Part shown: positions 42,555-54,040 of the stretch, in pieces
How the letters are laid out: the number at the start of each line of letters is the position of its first letter
Numbering within the stretch: position 1 is the stretch's first letter
Notes under the pieces: model-generated
Told to the model about the DNA's origin: nothing
What the model saw: only the letters and a program-made list of their open reading frames with translations
Databases searched by the model: none
Assembly (NCBI GenBank): GCA_026119855.1
Contig: JAOWBW010000301.1
Location: forward strand, 1,054,001 to 1,118,000
Direction of reading: 5' to 3'
DNA: 64,000 bases
Source of the DNA: Campanula takesimana
Taxonomy: Eukaryota > Streptophyta > Magnoliopsida > Asterales > Campanulaceae
Made by a program: the position numbers and the translations under genes

Positions 42555-43464
42555 GACAAATTCTTGGGTGCGGCATGCCGCACGGTGCGGCAACCTTGGT
42601 TTTCCAGTGCTTCGCGCGGCTGGCTGGTACGCTACAACCGGCGGTCAGATCCAACCCTCCCTCTTCCCAGATCTTGCCACGTGTCGACTTTAAAAAAAAA
42701 AAACTTTAAAATGCTATATCTTGAGATTTATAAGTCGAAAAAAATATTTAAAAATACCATTTGTTCGTCTCGACGAGACGAAAAAAACTACATAGGTCAT
42801 GATATGGTTTGATTTTTTTTTTTTAAAAAAAATACATTTTTTTACACAAAAAAAAGTTTGAACTGCTCACCAGCTAAGAAGTAACACTCTGTTCTAATAA
42901 AAGTAACAATTTCATCTTCAAAAAGTAACATTTTCTACTGTTAAAAGTAACAGCAGTTTTTTACAAAAAAAAAATGGTTTTGCATTTCAATTGTTACTTT
43001 CTCAATAAATAATTGTTACATTTCATATATAATGTTACATTTAAGAATATAAACTGTTACAATTGAGAAAAAAAAATGTTACATTCATTTTTTATAAAAT
43101 GTAACATTAGTTTAGTTGTCAATCCTATGTTATTTTTGGGAGAAAAAAAATGTTACATTTGAAAAAAAAAGTGTTACATTTGAAAAAAGAGTGTTACATT
43201 CCTTTATAAAAAGTGTTACATTAATGTAGTTGTCTATCTTTATGTTATCTTTAATCTATTGCATCAAATTTGTGGTACATTTTTGAAACAAAAAAAGTGT
43301 TACATTTGAAAAACAAAAGTGTTACATTTCGTTATACTAAGTGTTACTTTTTGTTGAAGAAAAAAATGTTGGGGTGGCAAAAAAAAAAAAAAAATGATCG
43401 GCTCAGCGGCTTGGCGGCTCGGCTCCGTTGTACGCCGTACAACGGATGTACAGGAGACCACCTC
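42555..43464. mobile_element. Mutator-type non-autonomous element H1 (910 bp, 9-bp target duplication)
   Basis: Flanked by a perfect TTATGGTTA (42546-42554 and 43465-43473). Near the left end is a GC-rich palindrome GTGCGGCATGCCGCAC; near the right end is CCGTTGTAC..GTACAACGG. The interior is homologous to H2: ATCTTGAGATTTATAAGTCG, the 19-bp palindrome TTCGTCTCGACGAGACGAA at 42764-42782, and many GTTACA/GTAACA words. No transposase. Confidence 0.85.
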
Positions 43465-43473
43465 TTATGGTTA

Positions 43474-43720
43474 TTACTTTATTTTATTACTTAAAATAGA
43501 CAATGAGATTCACTTGTCATTCTCACAATAAAAATTTTCTACCCACTTTTTATCTTCTACTTTATTTTCTATAGTCATAATATTTAATTTTTCTTAATCA
43601 TGCAAAATCAACTTAATAACGTTAAAGAAATTTCTAACTTGACAATTGTTCAGTCGTGTATAGCAAATGCAAGGTTGTCGGCAGTTATTCAAAAGTGTTA
43701 ATCTTCTGTGTATGCGCATA
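43474..43720. other. No gene; fragment of a dispersed AT-rich repeat
   Basis: ATTCACTTGTCATTCTCACA near 43509 matches the fragment at 38025. Confidence 0.55.
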
Positions 43721-44360
43721 TTCTTCATAGACAAATACACCACGTGAGACGGATCGGTCAAAACCCGCCTCACCCGCCTAGATCCAGCGCCCCACCCGCC
43801 CAGTAGCCCCCTCCTCCTCCTAGCGCGTGACACGTGGCGCTCATTAAAAAAAACCTCCCATAATTTTAAAATGCAATATCTTGTGATTTTGAAGTCGAAA
43901 AAAAAATCTAAAAATACCGGTGTGTTCGTCTCGACGAGACGAATAAAACTAGATATGTCATGATATATTTTGATTTTTTTTTAAAAAAAAAATAATTTTT
44001 AACAAAAAAAAATTGGGATGCTCGTCTCCTGAGAAGCAACACGTCCTTATGAAGAAAGTAACAGTTTGGTCTTAAAAAAGTAATACTTTATTGTAAGATA
44101 TAACAGCAGTTTTGCAAAATAATATAAATAGTTTTTGTGGTTAGGAAAAGTAATAATTGAATGTAACACAGTGCATATATGATTGTAACATGTTATATAG
44201 ATGAATGTAACAGTTTATAGGTTAAATGTTACATTTTTTTTTTAAAAAAAGTAAAAAATCATGTATATAATCGGTTTTGCATTTCAATTTTAATGTAAAC
44301 CCCTAGAAAAGTGTTACAATTGAGAAAAAAAAAAGTTACATTCTATTAGGAATTACATTC

Positions 44361-44649
44361 TATTAGGAATATTATATATTCCAAGCATATATTGTAAATA
44401 TCAAGTTACCAAACATAGAGATTGTATCTTGTACATCAAGTTAGATTATTCTAGAATATTAGTTTTCTTATTGTATTAGTTTTCCTAATTAGATTAGGAC
44501 TCTAGAATACTCATTGTAACCCTATATATATGTATTGCTAGTATGAATAATACTTGAGTCTTTCATACAATATTATTTGAGTCTCTCATATCAATTATAT
44601 CTCTCCATGTATGATTGACTCCGACTATCTCTTTCTCTAATCATTGACA
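44361..44649 (+). repeat. 5' LTR of element I (289 bp)
   Basis: TATTAGGAAT...ATTGACA. TATA-like TATATATATG at about 44523. Confidence 0.9.
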
Positions 44650-44812
44650 TGGTATCAGAGCTATGATCCATAATGGGACTTCTCCGCCAAAACCCTTAGC
44701 TTCCGCCACAACATCTCCAAATCCAAAAGATCCGAATTATCCCTGTTGAAAACCAAATCCCTCCCAACCTTCTTCCTCAAATCAATCTCCTACCCTCATA
44801 GTTTGTAAATCT

Positions 44813-45379
44813 ATGGCCTTCTCCCTCAAACTCTCTCAAAACCCACATGGGTATTATTCACAACCAGCTCCCTCCCACCCCCAGAGTGGGTCCAACCCTT
44901 CACGGACCTCTCAGACCTCACCACTCACCCAAATAACCTCCACCCTTATCCATGGCTCCCTCCCTACGTTTATTTATTTATTTATTTATTTTGTTTTCCA
45001 GTTTTTTGAATACCCCAAGCTACACCAAAACCCAATTTTTTTTTCTCTTTTCATTTACCCGGCCGAAACCCCCCTCATACCCGACGACCAAAACCCCCCA
45101 CACCCGACCAAACCCACTGCCTACATTTTTCCCCCCTTCAAACACCAAAAATTGTTTTGCCCACTTTCCCAGGCTATGAATTTTTATTTTTTTATTTTTT
45201 TACCCAATTTTAATTCCAAATTTCCTTTTGTCCGGCTACCCAAAACTAAACCACCCCGCCCCCCGTCTAGCGTAAAATCCCAAGTCCATCTAGCGACGTT
45301 AAAGTGCCAAAAACCGTCTCGCGACGTAAAAGTGCCAAAGACCGTCTCAAGACGTAAAAGAGCCAAAACTTTGCCTTAG
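44813..45379 (+). CDS. Unrecognised ORF inside element I (188 aa)
   Basis: Pro/Ser/Thr-rich start (MAFSLKLSQNPHGYYSQPAP), two hydrophobic stretches from T-rich DNA (FIYLFIYFVFQFF), and a Lys/Pro-rich end. The last 30 codons cover imperfect repeats of GACGTAAAAGTGCCAAA, so the frame there is a repeat by-product. No family recognised. It could be a vestigial Gag start (PHGYYSQPAP hints at a copia Gag N-terminus) or chance. Confidence 0.25.
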   Translation: MAFSLKLSQNPHGYYSQPAPSHPQSGSNPSRTSQTSPLTQITSTLIHGSLPTFIYLFIYFVFQFFEYPKLHQNPIFFSLFIYPAETPLIPDDQNPPHPTKPTAYIFPPFKHQKLFCPLSQAMNFYFFIFLPNFNSKFPFVRLPKTKPPRPPSSVKSQVHLATLKCQKPSRDVKVPKTVSRRKRAKTLP

Positions 45380-45600
45380 TAGCACTCATTTTTTTTTTTG
45401 CCTTAGTAGTACTCATTTTTTAATTTTTTTTTTTTGCTTTAGTAGCATCAACTTCGCCATAGTAGCGACCAAAAACCTATGCCATAGTAGCAACTTCATT
45501 GAGACATAAAATCGCCTTGCGACGTAGTCGATGAAACGTTCAAAGATACGTCATTCCAGCGTAAAATCGTCATTGTGACGTGGTTGGGACGTAAAGTCAA
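45285..45600. repeat. Short repeats in element I: GACGTAAAA and TAGTAGCA words
   Basis: CGTCTCGCGACGTAAAAGTG-type units at 45290-45366, then CCTTAGTAGCA/CCATAGTAGCA words at 45373-45500, then further (G)ACGTAAAA at 45545-45595. Confidence 0.75.
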
Positions 45601-45715
45601 CATCAATGCAACATCCTACAAGACCGGGATCACATCAACTCACTCCATCAACCCGGGTCATCTCTTCGCTTTCCAAGATTGGTCTTTCCCTTCGGACGTC
45701 CATCTTGCGGGGGCA

Positions 45716-46004
45716 TATTAGGAATATTATATATTCCAAGCATATATTGTAAATATCAAGTTACCAAACATAGAGATTGTATCATGTACATCAAGTTAGA
45801 TTATTCTAGAATATTAGTTTCCTTATTGTATTAGTTTTCCTAATTAGATTAGGACTCTAGAATACTCATTGTAACCCTATATATATGTATTGCTAGTATG
45901 AATAATACTTGAGTCTTTCATACAATATTATTTGAGTCTCTCATATCAATTATCTCTCTCCATGTATGATTGGCTCCGACTATCTCTTTCTCTAATCCTT
46001 GACA
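45716..46004 (+). repeat. 3' LTR of element I (289 bp)
   Basis: Same ends and length as the 5' LTR. Confidence 0.92.
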
Positions 46005-46269
46005 CATTCATTGTTATAAAATGTTAAATTAGTTTTAGGTGTTAATCTTATGTTATCTTTCATTTATTTCAGCAAAATTGTAGTAAATTTATGAAGAGAA
46101 AAAAGTGTTACATATGAGAAAAAAGTGATACATTTCCTTTATAAAAAGTGTTACTTTTGTTGGCAGAAAGAAATGGCTGAAAAAAAGCGAAAAAAAAAAG
46201 AAAGTAGAATTTGGCGGGAACGGTCGCACGCCATGCGACCGTCGCACCCTAGTCCACCCCTTCTTCATA

Positions 46270-46823
46270 AACTTTGTAACGTATCTCATTCAAAAATAAA
46301 TTAAAATTGTAATGTACAGTTTACTTTTCTCATTTCAAATTGTAAAATGTGTCATTTTAAAATTCTCATTTAAATAGCTTTAAAATGAAATTTAATATTT
46401 TTTAATTAATGAAACTAGATTGTCATACCACATCAAGTAACTCACTTACTATTCTCTACCCCACTAATAATCTCTACTCCACTATAAGCACATATTCACA
46501 AAACTTTAATAATAAGTCTTGTGTGAGACTAGGGAAATGATGGTAACATAGTTACGGTTCTGGTTCTGGTAAAGCTTGAACCGTAATCGAACCGTTTCTC
46601 ATCCAATTACGGTTACGATTAGGAACCGCCGATTCACGGTTTATTTATTTTATTTTATTTTTAAAATAATTTTTTAACATATTTTTTTAATAATATTTCT
46701 TTACCATTTTTTTTTCAAAAAAGTATAGTTTTTTTTTAAAAAAAATTAAAGAGTTCCGACCCAATTTTTTTTTATATACTCAATAAATTTTTATTATTTT
46801 TATTCGCTGAATTTGGCTGAAAA
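46270..46823. other. AT-rich sequence with ACGGTT words, no gene
   Basis: TTACGGTTCTGGTTCTGG, AACCGTAATCGAACCG, ATTACGGTTACGATTAGG and similar in both orientations at 46548-46645. Origin not recognised. Confidence 0.5.
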
Positions 46824-47299
46824 TGTAAGGACATGGCGTGCAACACAAGTCATTTAGACTTCCATTTATAAAATTATGATTATAATGTTAATTTATAAAG
46901 TATAGTTGATAATAAAATGTGTAGAATTCCTGGATATATAATTACCTAATTGTGATGGGCAAAAGGGTAATATAATATCACTAAGCTTCTTGAAAGGGTG
47001 TAGTCCCTAGGTGAAGTGACACAATGTTTCCTATTTAAAGGCCCTTCCATCAAGCCTAGAAACAACTATTAATTCTTGTTATCTCTCCTAAATTCTCTTC
47101 ACATTATTGAAGTACTTGAGAGATTAAGAAGTCACTATTACTTAGAAGATCTTCATTCCCTACTTCTTCTTCTTCATCTTATTTCTCCCTACATCATCCA
47201 TGAATTCAACAGGTATATATTTTATCGCTTCCGCTTCATCTCTTCCTCAATCCTATTCTAAAGTGAGTGTGACATTCAGGGATTAAAATTGTTCCAACA
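46824..47299 (+). repeat. 5' LTR of copia D (476 bp)
   Basis: TGTAAGGACATGG...GTTCCAACA, aligned with the reverse complement of the C LTR (GTGTAGAATTCCTGGAT, GGGTGTAGTCCCTA and CATTCAGGGAT are shared). Substitutions and indels are numerous, so C and D belong to related subfamilies. Confidence 0.88.
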
Positions 47300-47716
47300 A
47301 TTGGTATCAGAGCCCCGCTCATCTTTAGTTTAAGCTTGAGTTCTTTTTTTTTTGGAAAGTGTATACTTTCAATTTTGATTCATTTTCCCTGTTGAATCAT
47401 TAAGTTTTGATGTTGATTAGGGACTCTAATTCGTTCATAGAGCACTGATAATCATCATCTAAAATTCAGAAAAGGTTTGAAAGTTTTGTTCATTAAAACT
47501 AAATGGTTCAAGTGTGACTATCCTTTCATAACATGGTTTTATGTTTTCGTGCATACCATGTGGATCTACTCACTTGATTCCATTAATTTTAAGGCAAGAT
47601 TATCCCTAAATAACATGGTTTTATGTTTTAAGTACATACCATGTGGATCTACTTGCAATTCATGGCCTTTGGAATAAATTAAACAAATTCAAATTCAGAA
47701 AGTGCAATGAAAGTGG

Positions 47717-48129
47717 CTGCTCGGCCGAGTCATTTGTTTTGCTCGGCCGAGCATATGAAAAGGCGCGAACTGCTCGGCCGAGTCTTTGGATTTGCTCGGC
47801 CGAGCACATGAACAGGCGCCAAAAATGGCATAAAACGGTCGGACCTTTGGTCGAGTTCGGTCCGGTTCTCTTGAATACCGGTCGGGTCTTTGGTTATGCC
47901 CGGTCGGACCAAGACTTGCGCGGCCGAGCATTTGGTTTTGCACGGTCGAGCATTGTATGTCAAATAAGGCATTTGTTTCTGATTAAGGTGCTCGGCGAGC
48001 ACATCATATGACTCGGCTGAGCATCGGTCGAGCGTTTTGTTTAGAGCGGGCGAGCATAATGTGACAAATTGACCAAAACATTCTGATTAAGGTGCTCGGC
48101 CGAGCACTTCATAAGACTCGGCCGAGCAG
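47717..48129. repeat. CTCGGCCGAGCA word array in the leader of copia D
   Basis: About ten copies or variants: TGCTCGGCCGAG repeated four times in the first 100 bp, then CGGTCGGACC variants, GCGCGGCCGAGCA, CACGGTCGAGCA, GTGCTCGGCCGAGCA and ACTCGGCCGAGCA. CTCGGCCGAG is a perfect palindrome. The array ends beside ACTGTTCACAGG, as does the C array. Confidence 0.88.
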
Positions 48130-48275
48130 TTACTGTTCACAGGTTTTGGACTTTTCTAAGTTTTGCACTATTTTGTTTTTTCCCTTGGAACAAAACCTAC
48201 ATTATTTCAAACCTAAAAAGTTATGATTAATTATATGCTTTGACAATTTATTCATTGTTTAAATAATATTGTCGC

Positions 48276-49698
48276 TGTTGGGTATGCCCACATATCTCAG
48301 TTTTAATGTAATAGAATTTATTAGATTTGATTGATCCATCACCTAAGCTTTATTTCATGGACTTTAGACCCACATGTAAGAAGTATTTATACTTCATTTT
48401 TTTTTTAAGATGTCCATTGTTATAGAATAGGCTTAGAAATAGGGCAGAAGATCAAGATTCAAAGAAAAATCACTCAGTAAGTTTGAGCCGCGCATACGCG
48501 CCATGCGCCTCTCTTCATTTGCGCCATGCGCCCTTCATAGCGCGCGCAAGGACTTATTACTAGCTATGCTACGCGCCTATGCGCCCCTTGTTTTAGCTCA
48601 CATCATGTGCGCCTCTTGGCTCAAACGCGCCTCAAAGTGTTTATTCAACACTCAGTGATTTATTGAAGATTCAAAGACTTGAAGAGAATTCAAATTACGC
48701 CAATGATCCAACGGTGGTTAAAAGATGCATATAGGCCTAATCCGTTGACACGTGTCCATAACGGTCATATTTATGTTGAGTGTCAAAATGGCCATAATAT
48801 ATGCATGCTCCAATCAACGAGCGACAGCTCATCTTATCCACAAGGATTTCCAACGGCTAGTTTTTGAAGTTCACTATAAATACCCCATAACTTCAAACTT
48901 TTGAAGTTGCTGAGTTTTGCTAAGAATTTCAAGAATTTCTCTCTCAAAGCATTTGTTGAAGATTTGAAGATTGTCTTCGTTTTTCCAGAATTTCTCAAGA
49001 ACATCTTCATATCCTTAGCCCAGATCTTCAAGCTATAACACTTTAGTTTCATTGTGCTCTAAATCATAAAGATCTAAAGAGCCTTGATCCTAAATTCACA
49101 CACGCACCTCTTTAAGTTTGATCATTTAGATCCATCTTTTAGAGATACACCGGTTATTGTTTTGGATTTGTTCATTCATAGAAAATTAGATCTTGAGTTA
49201 GTGTAGGAGCTCAAAAGTTGTAATTTGTAACACTCACTCATTATATAAGATCTCCATTAGAAATCCAAGACTAACCATCTTGGTAGAGGACGTAGATCTT
49301 TCATTGATCGAACATCTCCAAATAGCTTGTGTTATTATCTTGTCATTTCTTTCAAAGTTATTATTTTCACTCACTATTTGCTTGTTTACTCATTGTAGAT
49401 TGATTGAACTGAATTGTGTTGTGTTGTTATATCATTTGCCTTAGTTCCTTATTTCACTCACTTTGAGCCAAATACTTAGTGTGTGTGTTGCGCTCCCTTT
49501 ATCACTTTGCGCCTATTTTCATTACTAAATTCCGCTGTGCATTTCACTCACTCACTTAGGCGCATTTCATTACGCTTACTTGGTAAAGTGCGCATTTGCA
49601 ATTGAGTTTATCAAGGGTACGAAAAGAATTTTAAAACAGCTATTCACCCCTCCCCCTCTAGCTATTTTTCATACCCTTGTTGCCCTTTGGGACCAACA
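48276..49698 (+). repeat. 5' LTR of F1 (about 1423 bp)
   Basis: TGTTGGGTATGCCC...GGGACCAACA. Matches, inverted, 60822-62283. TGCGCC words at 48488-48635 and 49496-49590. A C-rich tract at 49648-49660 near the end. Confidence 0.92.
48875..48882 (+). promoter_or_regulatory. Putative TATA box of the F1 LTR
   Basis: TATAAATA; the same box is present at the matching place in F2 (about 61643) and in G (62618-62625). Confidence 0.65.
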
Positions 49699-49715
49699 AG
49701 TGGTATCAGAGCAAA
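49699..49715 (+). other. Primer binding site of F1 (initiator Met tRNA)
   Basis: AGTGGTATCAGAGCAAAC right after the LTR. Confidence 0.9.
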
Positions 49716-49772
49716 CACCTTTAAAAAACATTTTTCGTTTTTCAAGCTTAACAGCTTGGGTGCCGATTCTAA

Positions 49773-52196
49773 ATGGCAAACTCAAAACCTATGGCAACTG
49801 CAAACTATACTATACTCACGTCCGGTCTTTGATGAAGATCATTTTGACGTGTGGAAATTCAGCATATTGACTCATCTCAACTCAATCGATGAAAGGCTCC
49901 ATGACACCGTCGTTTATGGACCTTATATTCCGATGAAGGCGAATCCAAATCCACGCACCAACGCTGCCCAACCTACAGTTCTCAAACCAAGGGAAGAATG
50001 GACCGAGGAAGAAATTAGAAGAGTTGCAAATGATGGCAAAGCAAGAAACATTCTTCTAAGCACTCTAAGCACGGCTATGAAACAACAAGTCATGCATTGT
50101 GCTACTGCAAATGAGCTATGAGATGCTATTGAAGAGCATATAGAAGGAGACACGGTTTGCAAGGAGAACAAGAAATACGAAGTACAAAAGAGATTCAACA
50201 ATTTCTCTCAACTCTCCGGTGAAAACTGAGGCAAACTTATGAACGTTACTGTGAAATTATCAATCTGTGTATTTCACTTGGCATGAAGTTACCAACAAAG
50301 ATTTGAATGTAATTTTCTACAAGCTTTTGGATCAAGATACCTACATAAATCTAGCGCTCTTGAAGACGCTGGAACTTTAGATGTTTGGACTTTAAGGAAC
50401 CTTTATGCAAATCTCAAAGTTTACGAACTCAAACTCCAACGAATCAGCGAAACTGAAGGAAAGTCAAAATCTATGGCTATGATGGCGCACAGAGAAGCTG
50501 CGCCTACACCTGCGCCTACTCCTGCGCCTGTACAAGATGAGAGAAGCTCCGATCCCAAAATTTCTACTTCTGAGCTATTAGACATGGATGATGAAGACTT
50601 CGCTTATTTGTGAAGAAATTTCAAAAATTCAGAAAATTCTCAAGACCCGGCTCAACCAACAAAAATTTCAAGGATCTACCAGCAAAGCTCCTCAAAAGTT
50701 TTCAAGGAGCAGTGATTCAAAAAGGAAAGAAGATCTTGTTTGTTTTAATTGCAGGAAACCCGGACATTTTGCATCAAGCTGCCCGATCCCCAAATTTGAA
50801 TATATGCAGAAGAAGAGCAGCCATACTCCAAATTCACTCCCAAGTTCACTCGTCACAAGGGAATGGTTGCTGAAGAAGAAGCACCAGCAAATGAGCACAA
50901 CACTTGGATTGAAACAGACTCCGATGAGAGCGATGAAGATTCCGATGATGGACTCGTCTGTTTGATGGCAAATGATGATGAAGTTAATGCTTATGATTCT
51001 GATGATGACTTCTCCAAGGATGTTCCCGATATGAATGCCTTGAATAAACCTATCAAGAAATCTGCAGGTTTTCAAGAAGTGAAAAAGAAGAAAGGACCAA
51101 CCATCAGCGAGCTCGTTGAACAAGGATTTCTCACTCCGGCTCAAAACGATGGTGGATTGCTATTCTCACGATGTGATCTTGGAGCAAGGAACAAATTGAG
51201 AAAAGGAGCATACATTAGACCACAGGTTGAACCAACTGCTCCAATTTCCAAAATCAATGATGATGAAGTGATTGCTGAACAAGAAAATTGTTCAAGAAGA
51301 CTGAAAAGGTAATCACTAGATTTGATAGTATGAAGGAAGCTTTAGCACTATCATGTGATGAAATTTCCCAGCTTAAGACCGAGAAATCTCTACTTAAATC
51401 TGAACTCACCCTCCTTAAGGAGCAGATAAAGAGCATGACTCCTCTTACTGTTAAAAACACTTTTCTAACCGAACAGAACTCACTTCTTAAAGTTCAAAAC
51501 GATGAATTGGTTGCTCAAATACTGATCTTAAAAAGATCACAAATGAGTGGTCCAATTCTCGTGTCACTATGGAGAATATATTTGAGTCCCAAAAGTCAGT
51601 GGTGATAAAAGTGGCTTGGGATTCTCATCAACTAGTGACAACTTTAAATGTGATGTCTGTGCTGAAAGAGATAGTGAATTTACCAACCAACAAACTTTTG
51701 AAATTCCCAAGGAAAACACTCTAATTCAATGGGTAAAGGACAGGAAAAAGTCAAGAGACAAACATTCCATTATGTCTACCCAACGAAGCAATTTGGGAAA
51801 GCTAATGGGAAAGATATAGCTACAGATGAACCATCTCCTAGCAAAATCATTCTTGAAAATAGGCGCGCTCCTTCTCCGAGTGCTCATTATGCGCCTAAGA
51901 GCCACGCGCCTCATCGCCGTGCGCCTCCTAGCCCTATGCGCCCTCCAAGAACAAGCGCTCCAAAATTTCAAAAGAAAGATTTTGTTAAGGCTAGTCCATC
52001 TGACCCAAAGAAGAATGCCATCCCCAAGAAAAGTAAAGAGTTTGTGAAAACTCACGTGATTAGTGGCTTTCATCATTGTTCCATTTGTGATTGTTCAGGA
52101 CACAAGGCCGTGGAATGCCTTTTGCGATTCACTCCCAATGCCAAAGGACGTAAAAATCCTAAGGTCAAGCAAGAGTGGGTTGTCAAAAGTTGCTAA
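49773..52196 (+). pseudogene. F1 gag, frameshifted
   Basis: Starts MANSKPMATANY. A small duplication (TATACTATAC) near 49805 shifts frame compared with F2. The core VFDEDHFDVWKFSILTHLNS matches the N-terminal domain of SIRE-like Gag, followed by an in-frame TGA at about 50119. Further down: an Ala-Pro segment (PTPAPTPAPVQ) near 50500; first knuckle CFNCRKPGHFASSC near 50740; acidic DESDEDSDDG; coiled coil TEKSLLKSELTLLKEQIKS near 51380; an Ala-Pro-rich RAPSPSAHYAPKSHAP near 51870; second knuckle CSICDCSGHKAVEC near 52080. Two widely spaced knuckles match E. It would form the virus-like particle. Confidence 0.85.
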
Positions 52197-52233
52197 CCCT
52201 AGGACCCAAAAGGAATAAAGGGGACCTGCTTAA

Positions 52234-53240
52234 ATGTCTATATTTCAGGTTCTTTGTTTCATGGCTGGTTCTTCAAAAGCTAGAAATTATGAATGGATTC
52301 TCGATAGTGGGTGTTCAAGACACATGACTGGAGATGAATCCTTATTAGAAGATGTCCATGAAGAAAGAGGTCCCTCCGTAACATTTGGCGATAATAACAA
52401 AGGTCAAGTTGTAGCATATGGAAAGCTCAAGAAAGACAAAGTGTGCATTGAAAGAGTCTCTCTCGTCGAAGGGCTCAAGCACAACTTATTATCCATATCT
52501 CAATTCTGCGACAAAGGATTAGAATGCCATTTCACTTCAACGCAATGTCTTATCAAGAATGGCAAAACTGGAGCTATCTTACTCACGGGATATCGTAAGA
52601 CAAATATTATATATTATTGATTTCCATAGTATGAACTCTAGTACTAATCTTTGTTTTGTAGCAAAAAGTGTGAACGAAAATAGTTGGCTGTGGCACAAGC
52701 GCTTAAGTCACTTGAACTTCAAGTATCTATCTAAACTCAGCAGGAACAATCTTGTCAAAGGACTTCCCAAGGTTGCTGATCATCATGACAAAAAGTGCGC
52801 CGCATGTCAACTTGGCAAACACCGAAGCAGTCATTTTCAAGCAAGTCTAATCCTTCAACTACAAGATGTTTCAACTGCTTCACATTGATCTATTTGGACC
52901 AGTTTCCACTGCAAGTATTAGAAGAAACAAGTATACTCTAGTTGTGGTGGATGATTATTCAAGATATACATGGGTAGAGATGATGATTACAAAAGATGAT
53001 TGTTATGATATTCTCACTACCTTATTTCGACTGCTCCAAACCCAAAAAGAAGATGACATCGTTAGTGTTCGATCCGACAATGGAACAGAATTCAAGAACA
53101 ACGGTGTTGCTCGATATTGTGAAGATCATGGGATAGATCACAACTTTTCAACCGCCGGAGTCCCTCAACAAAATGGCGTTGTTGAACGAAAGAATAGAAC
53201 GTTGATTGAAGCGGGAAAAGACGATGATAGCTGAAGCTAA
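52234..53240 (+). pseudogene. F1 protease and integrase
   Basis: Protease active site ILDSGCSRHMTG near 52300. GAG-pre-integrase segment LWHKRLSHLNFKYLSKLS near 52690 with CAACQLGK. Integrase core: LHIDLFGPVS (first Asp) near 52880, VRSDNGTEFKN (second Asp) near 53070, PQQNGVVERKNR (Glu) near 53165, so the DDE residues are present. Frames change near 52610 and 52860, and again near 53220. Apart from those shifts the domains are well conserved. Confidence 0.88.
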
Positions 53241-54040
53241 ATTGCCTAAGTACTTTTGGAAGAAGCTATCAACACTGCATGTTTTACTCAAAATCGTTCC
53301 CTCATCAACAAACTTCACAACAAGACTCCGTATGAACTTTGGCATGGTAGAACTCCCAACATTGCATTCTTTAAGATCTTTGGTTGCAAATGTTATATCC
53401 TCTACAACGGAAACGAACATAGAGGTAAAATTCGATGCCAAGCCGACGAAGGTATTTTTGTTGGGTATGCCAAACACTCTAAAGCTTTTCATGTTTTTAT
53501 AGAACTACATTAGTGATAGTTGAATCTGTACATGTTACATTTGATGAACATTCTCTCCTTGAGCCACATTTGGCTCCAAATGTTGCTGATGATTCTATTG
53601 AGCTAAATGATACAGGTGCTCCTATTTATGTTGCGCCCACTCAGATCAGAATCTATCAACACAAGGAAATCCATCTACATCAAATGCGCCTAATTCAATG
53701 TATAATGCGCCTGGTGAATCCTCTATTGCGCCTCACTCAAATGATGCGCCTCATGATTCCTCTCTCGCGCCTATTTCTACTGCTGCATCTGGTGTAAACC
53801 CAAATTTCAATTCTGAGCCAATTCAACCCCCAAATTTCAATGACTATGAATCTGGTGAAGATGTACCAATTGAAGACCTTCAAATTACTACGACTCAACC
53901 TAACTTACCTCCTGAAATTCGTGAAGTTAGAGGTCACCCTATTGCTAATATCATCGGTAATCTACAAGTTGGTGTTCGTACAAGGAGAGCTACAAACTTT
54001 GATGCTTACACTGCTTTTATCTCTCAAATCGAACCAAAGA
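53240..54040 (+). pseudogene. F1 integrase C-terminus and integrase-RT linker
   Basis: Integrase end in two frames (NKTPYELWHGRTPNIAFFKIFGCKCY near 53310, then AKHSKAFHVF). The linker at 53513-54000 is low in complexity and carries TGCGCC words read as Ala-Pro (NAPGESSIAPHSNDAPHDSS). The same spot in E carries CAACTG words. Confidence 0.8.

Larger units (their letters stand above)
44361..46004 (+). mobile_element. Small LTR retrotransposon I (1.64 kb) with TA...CA LTR ends
   Basis: LTRs 44361-44649 and 45716-46004, both 289 bp, about five differences. 5-bp target duplication CATTC (44356-44360 and 46005-46009) fixes the ends. Primer site TGGTATCAGAGC at 44650 touches the LTR. Purine tract TTGCGGGGGCA lies before the 3' LTR. 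Both LTRs start TATTAGGAAT instead of TG. No gag or pol domain is seen. Confidence 0.9.
43730..46260. mobile_element. Mutator-type non-autonomous element H2, split by LTR element I
   Basis: Flanked by a perfect 9-bp TTCTTCATA (43721-43729 and 46261-46269). Own length about 880 bp. Shares with H1 the start GACAAAT, CACGTG near the left side, the TTCGTCTCGACGAGACGAA palindrome (43925-43943), CATGATAT...TTTGATTTTTTTT and GTAACA words. The right end has CGGTCGCACGCCATGCGACCG, a hairpin similar in plan to those of H1. Confidence 0.87.
46824..48275 (+). mobile_element. Copia element D, 5' end only (LTR, PBS, leader), cut by F1
   Basis: Related to C but in the opposite orientation. LTR 46824-47299, primer site ATTGGTATCAGAGCC from 47300, then a leader homologous to that of C up to the F1 junction at 48275/48276 (TTTAAATAATATTGTCG on D; the matching stretch in C is near 28810). 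Gag and pol would lie beyond F1. Confidence 0.85.

Noticed and set aside
44813..45379. 188-codon host protein gene
   Set aside because: It lies wholly inside element I, is low in complexity, and partly overlaps short repeats.
47717..48129. Palindromic repeats with spacers (CRISPR-like)
   Set aside because: The repeats are 10-14 bp, vary, and have irregular spacing inside a copia leader.
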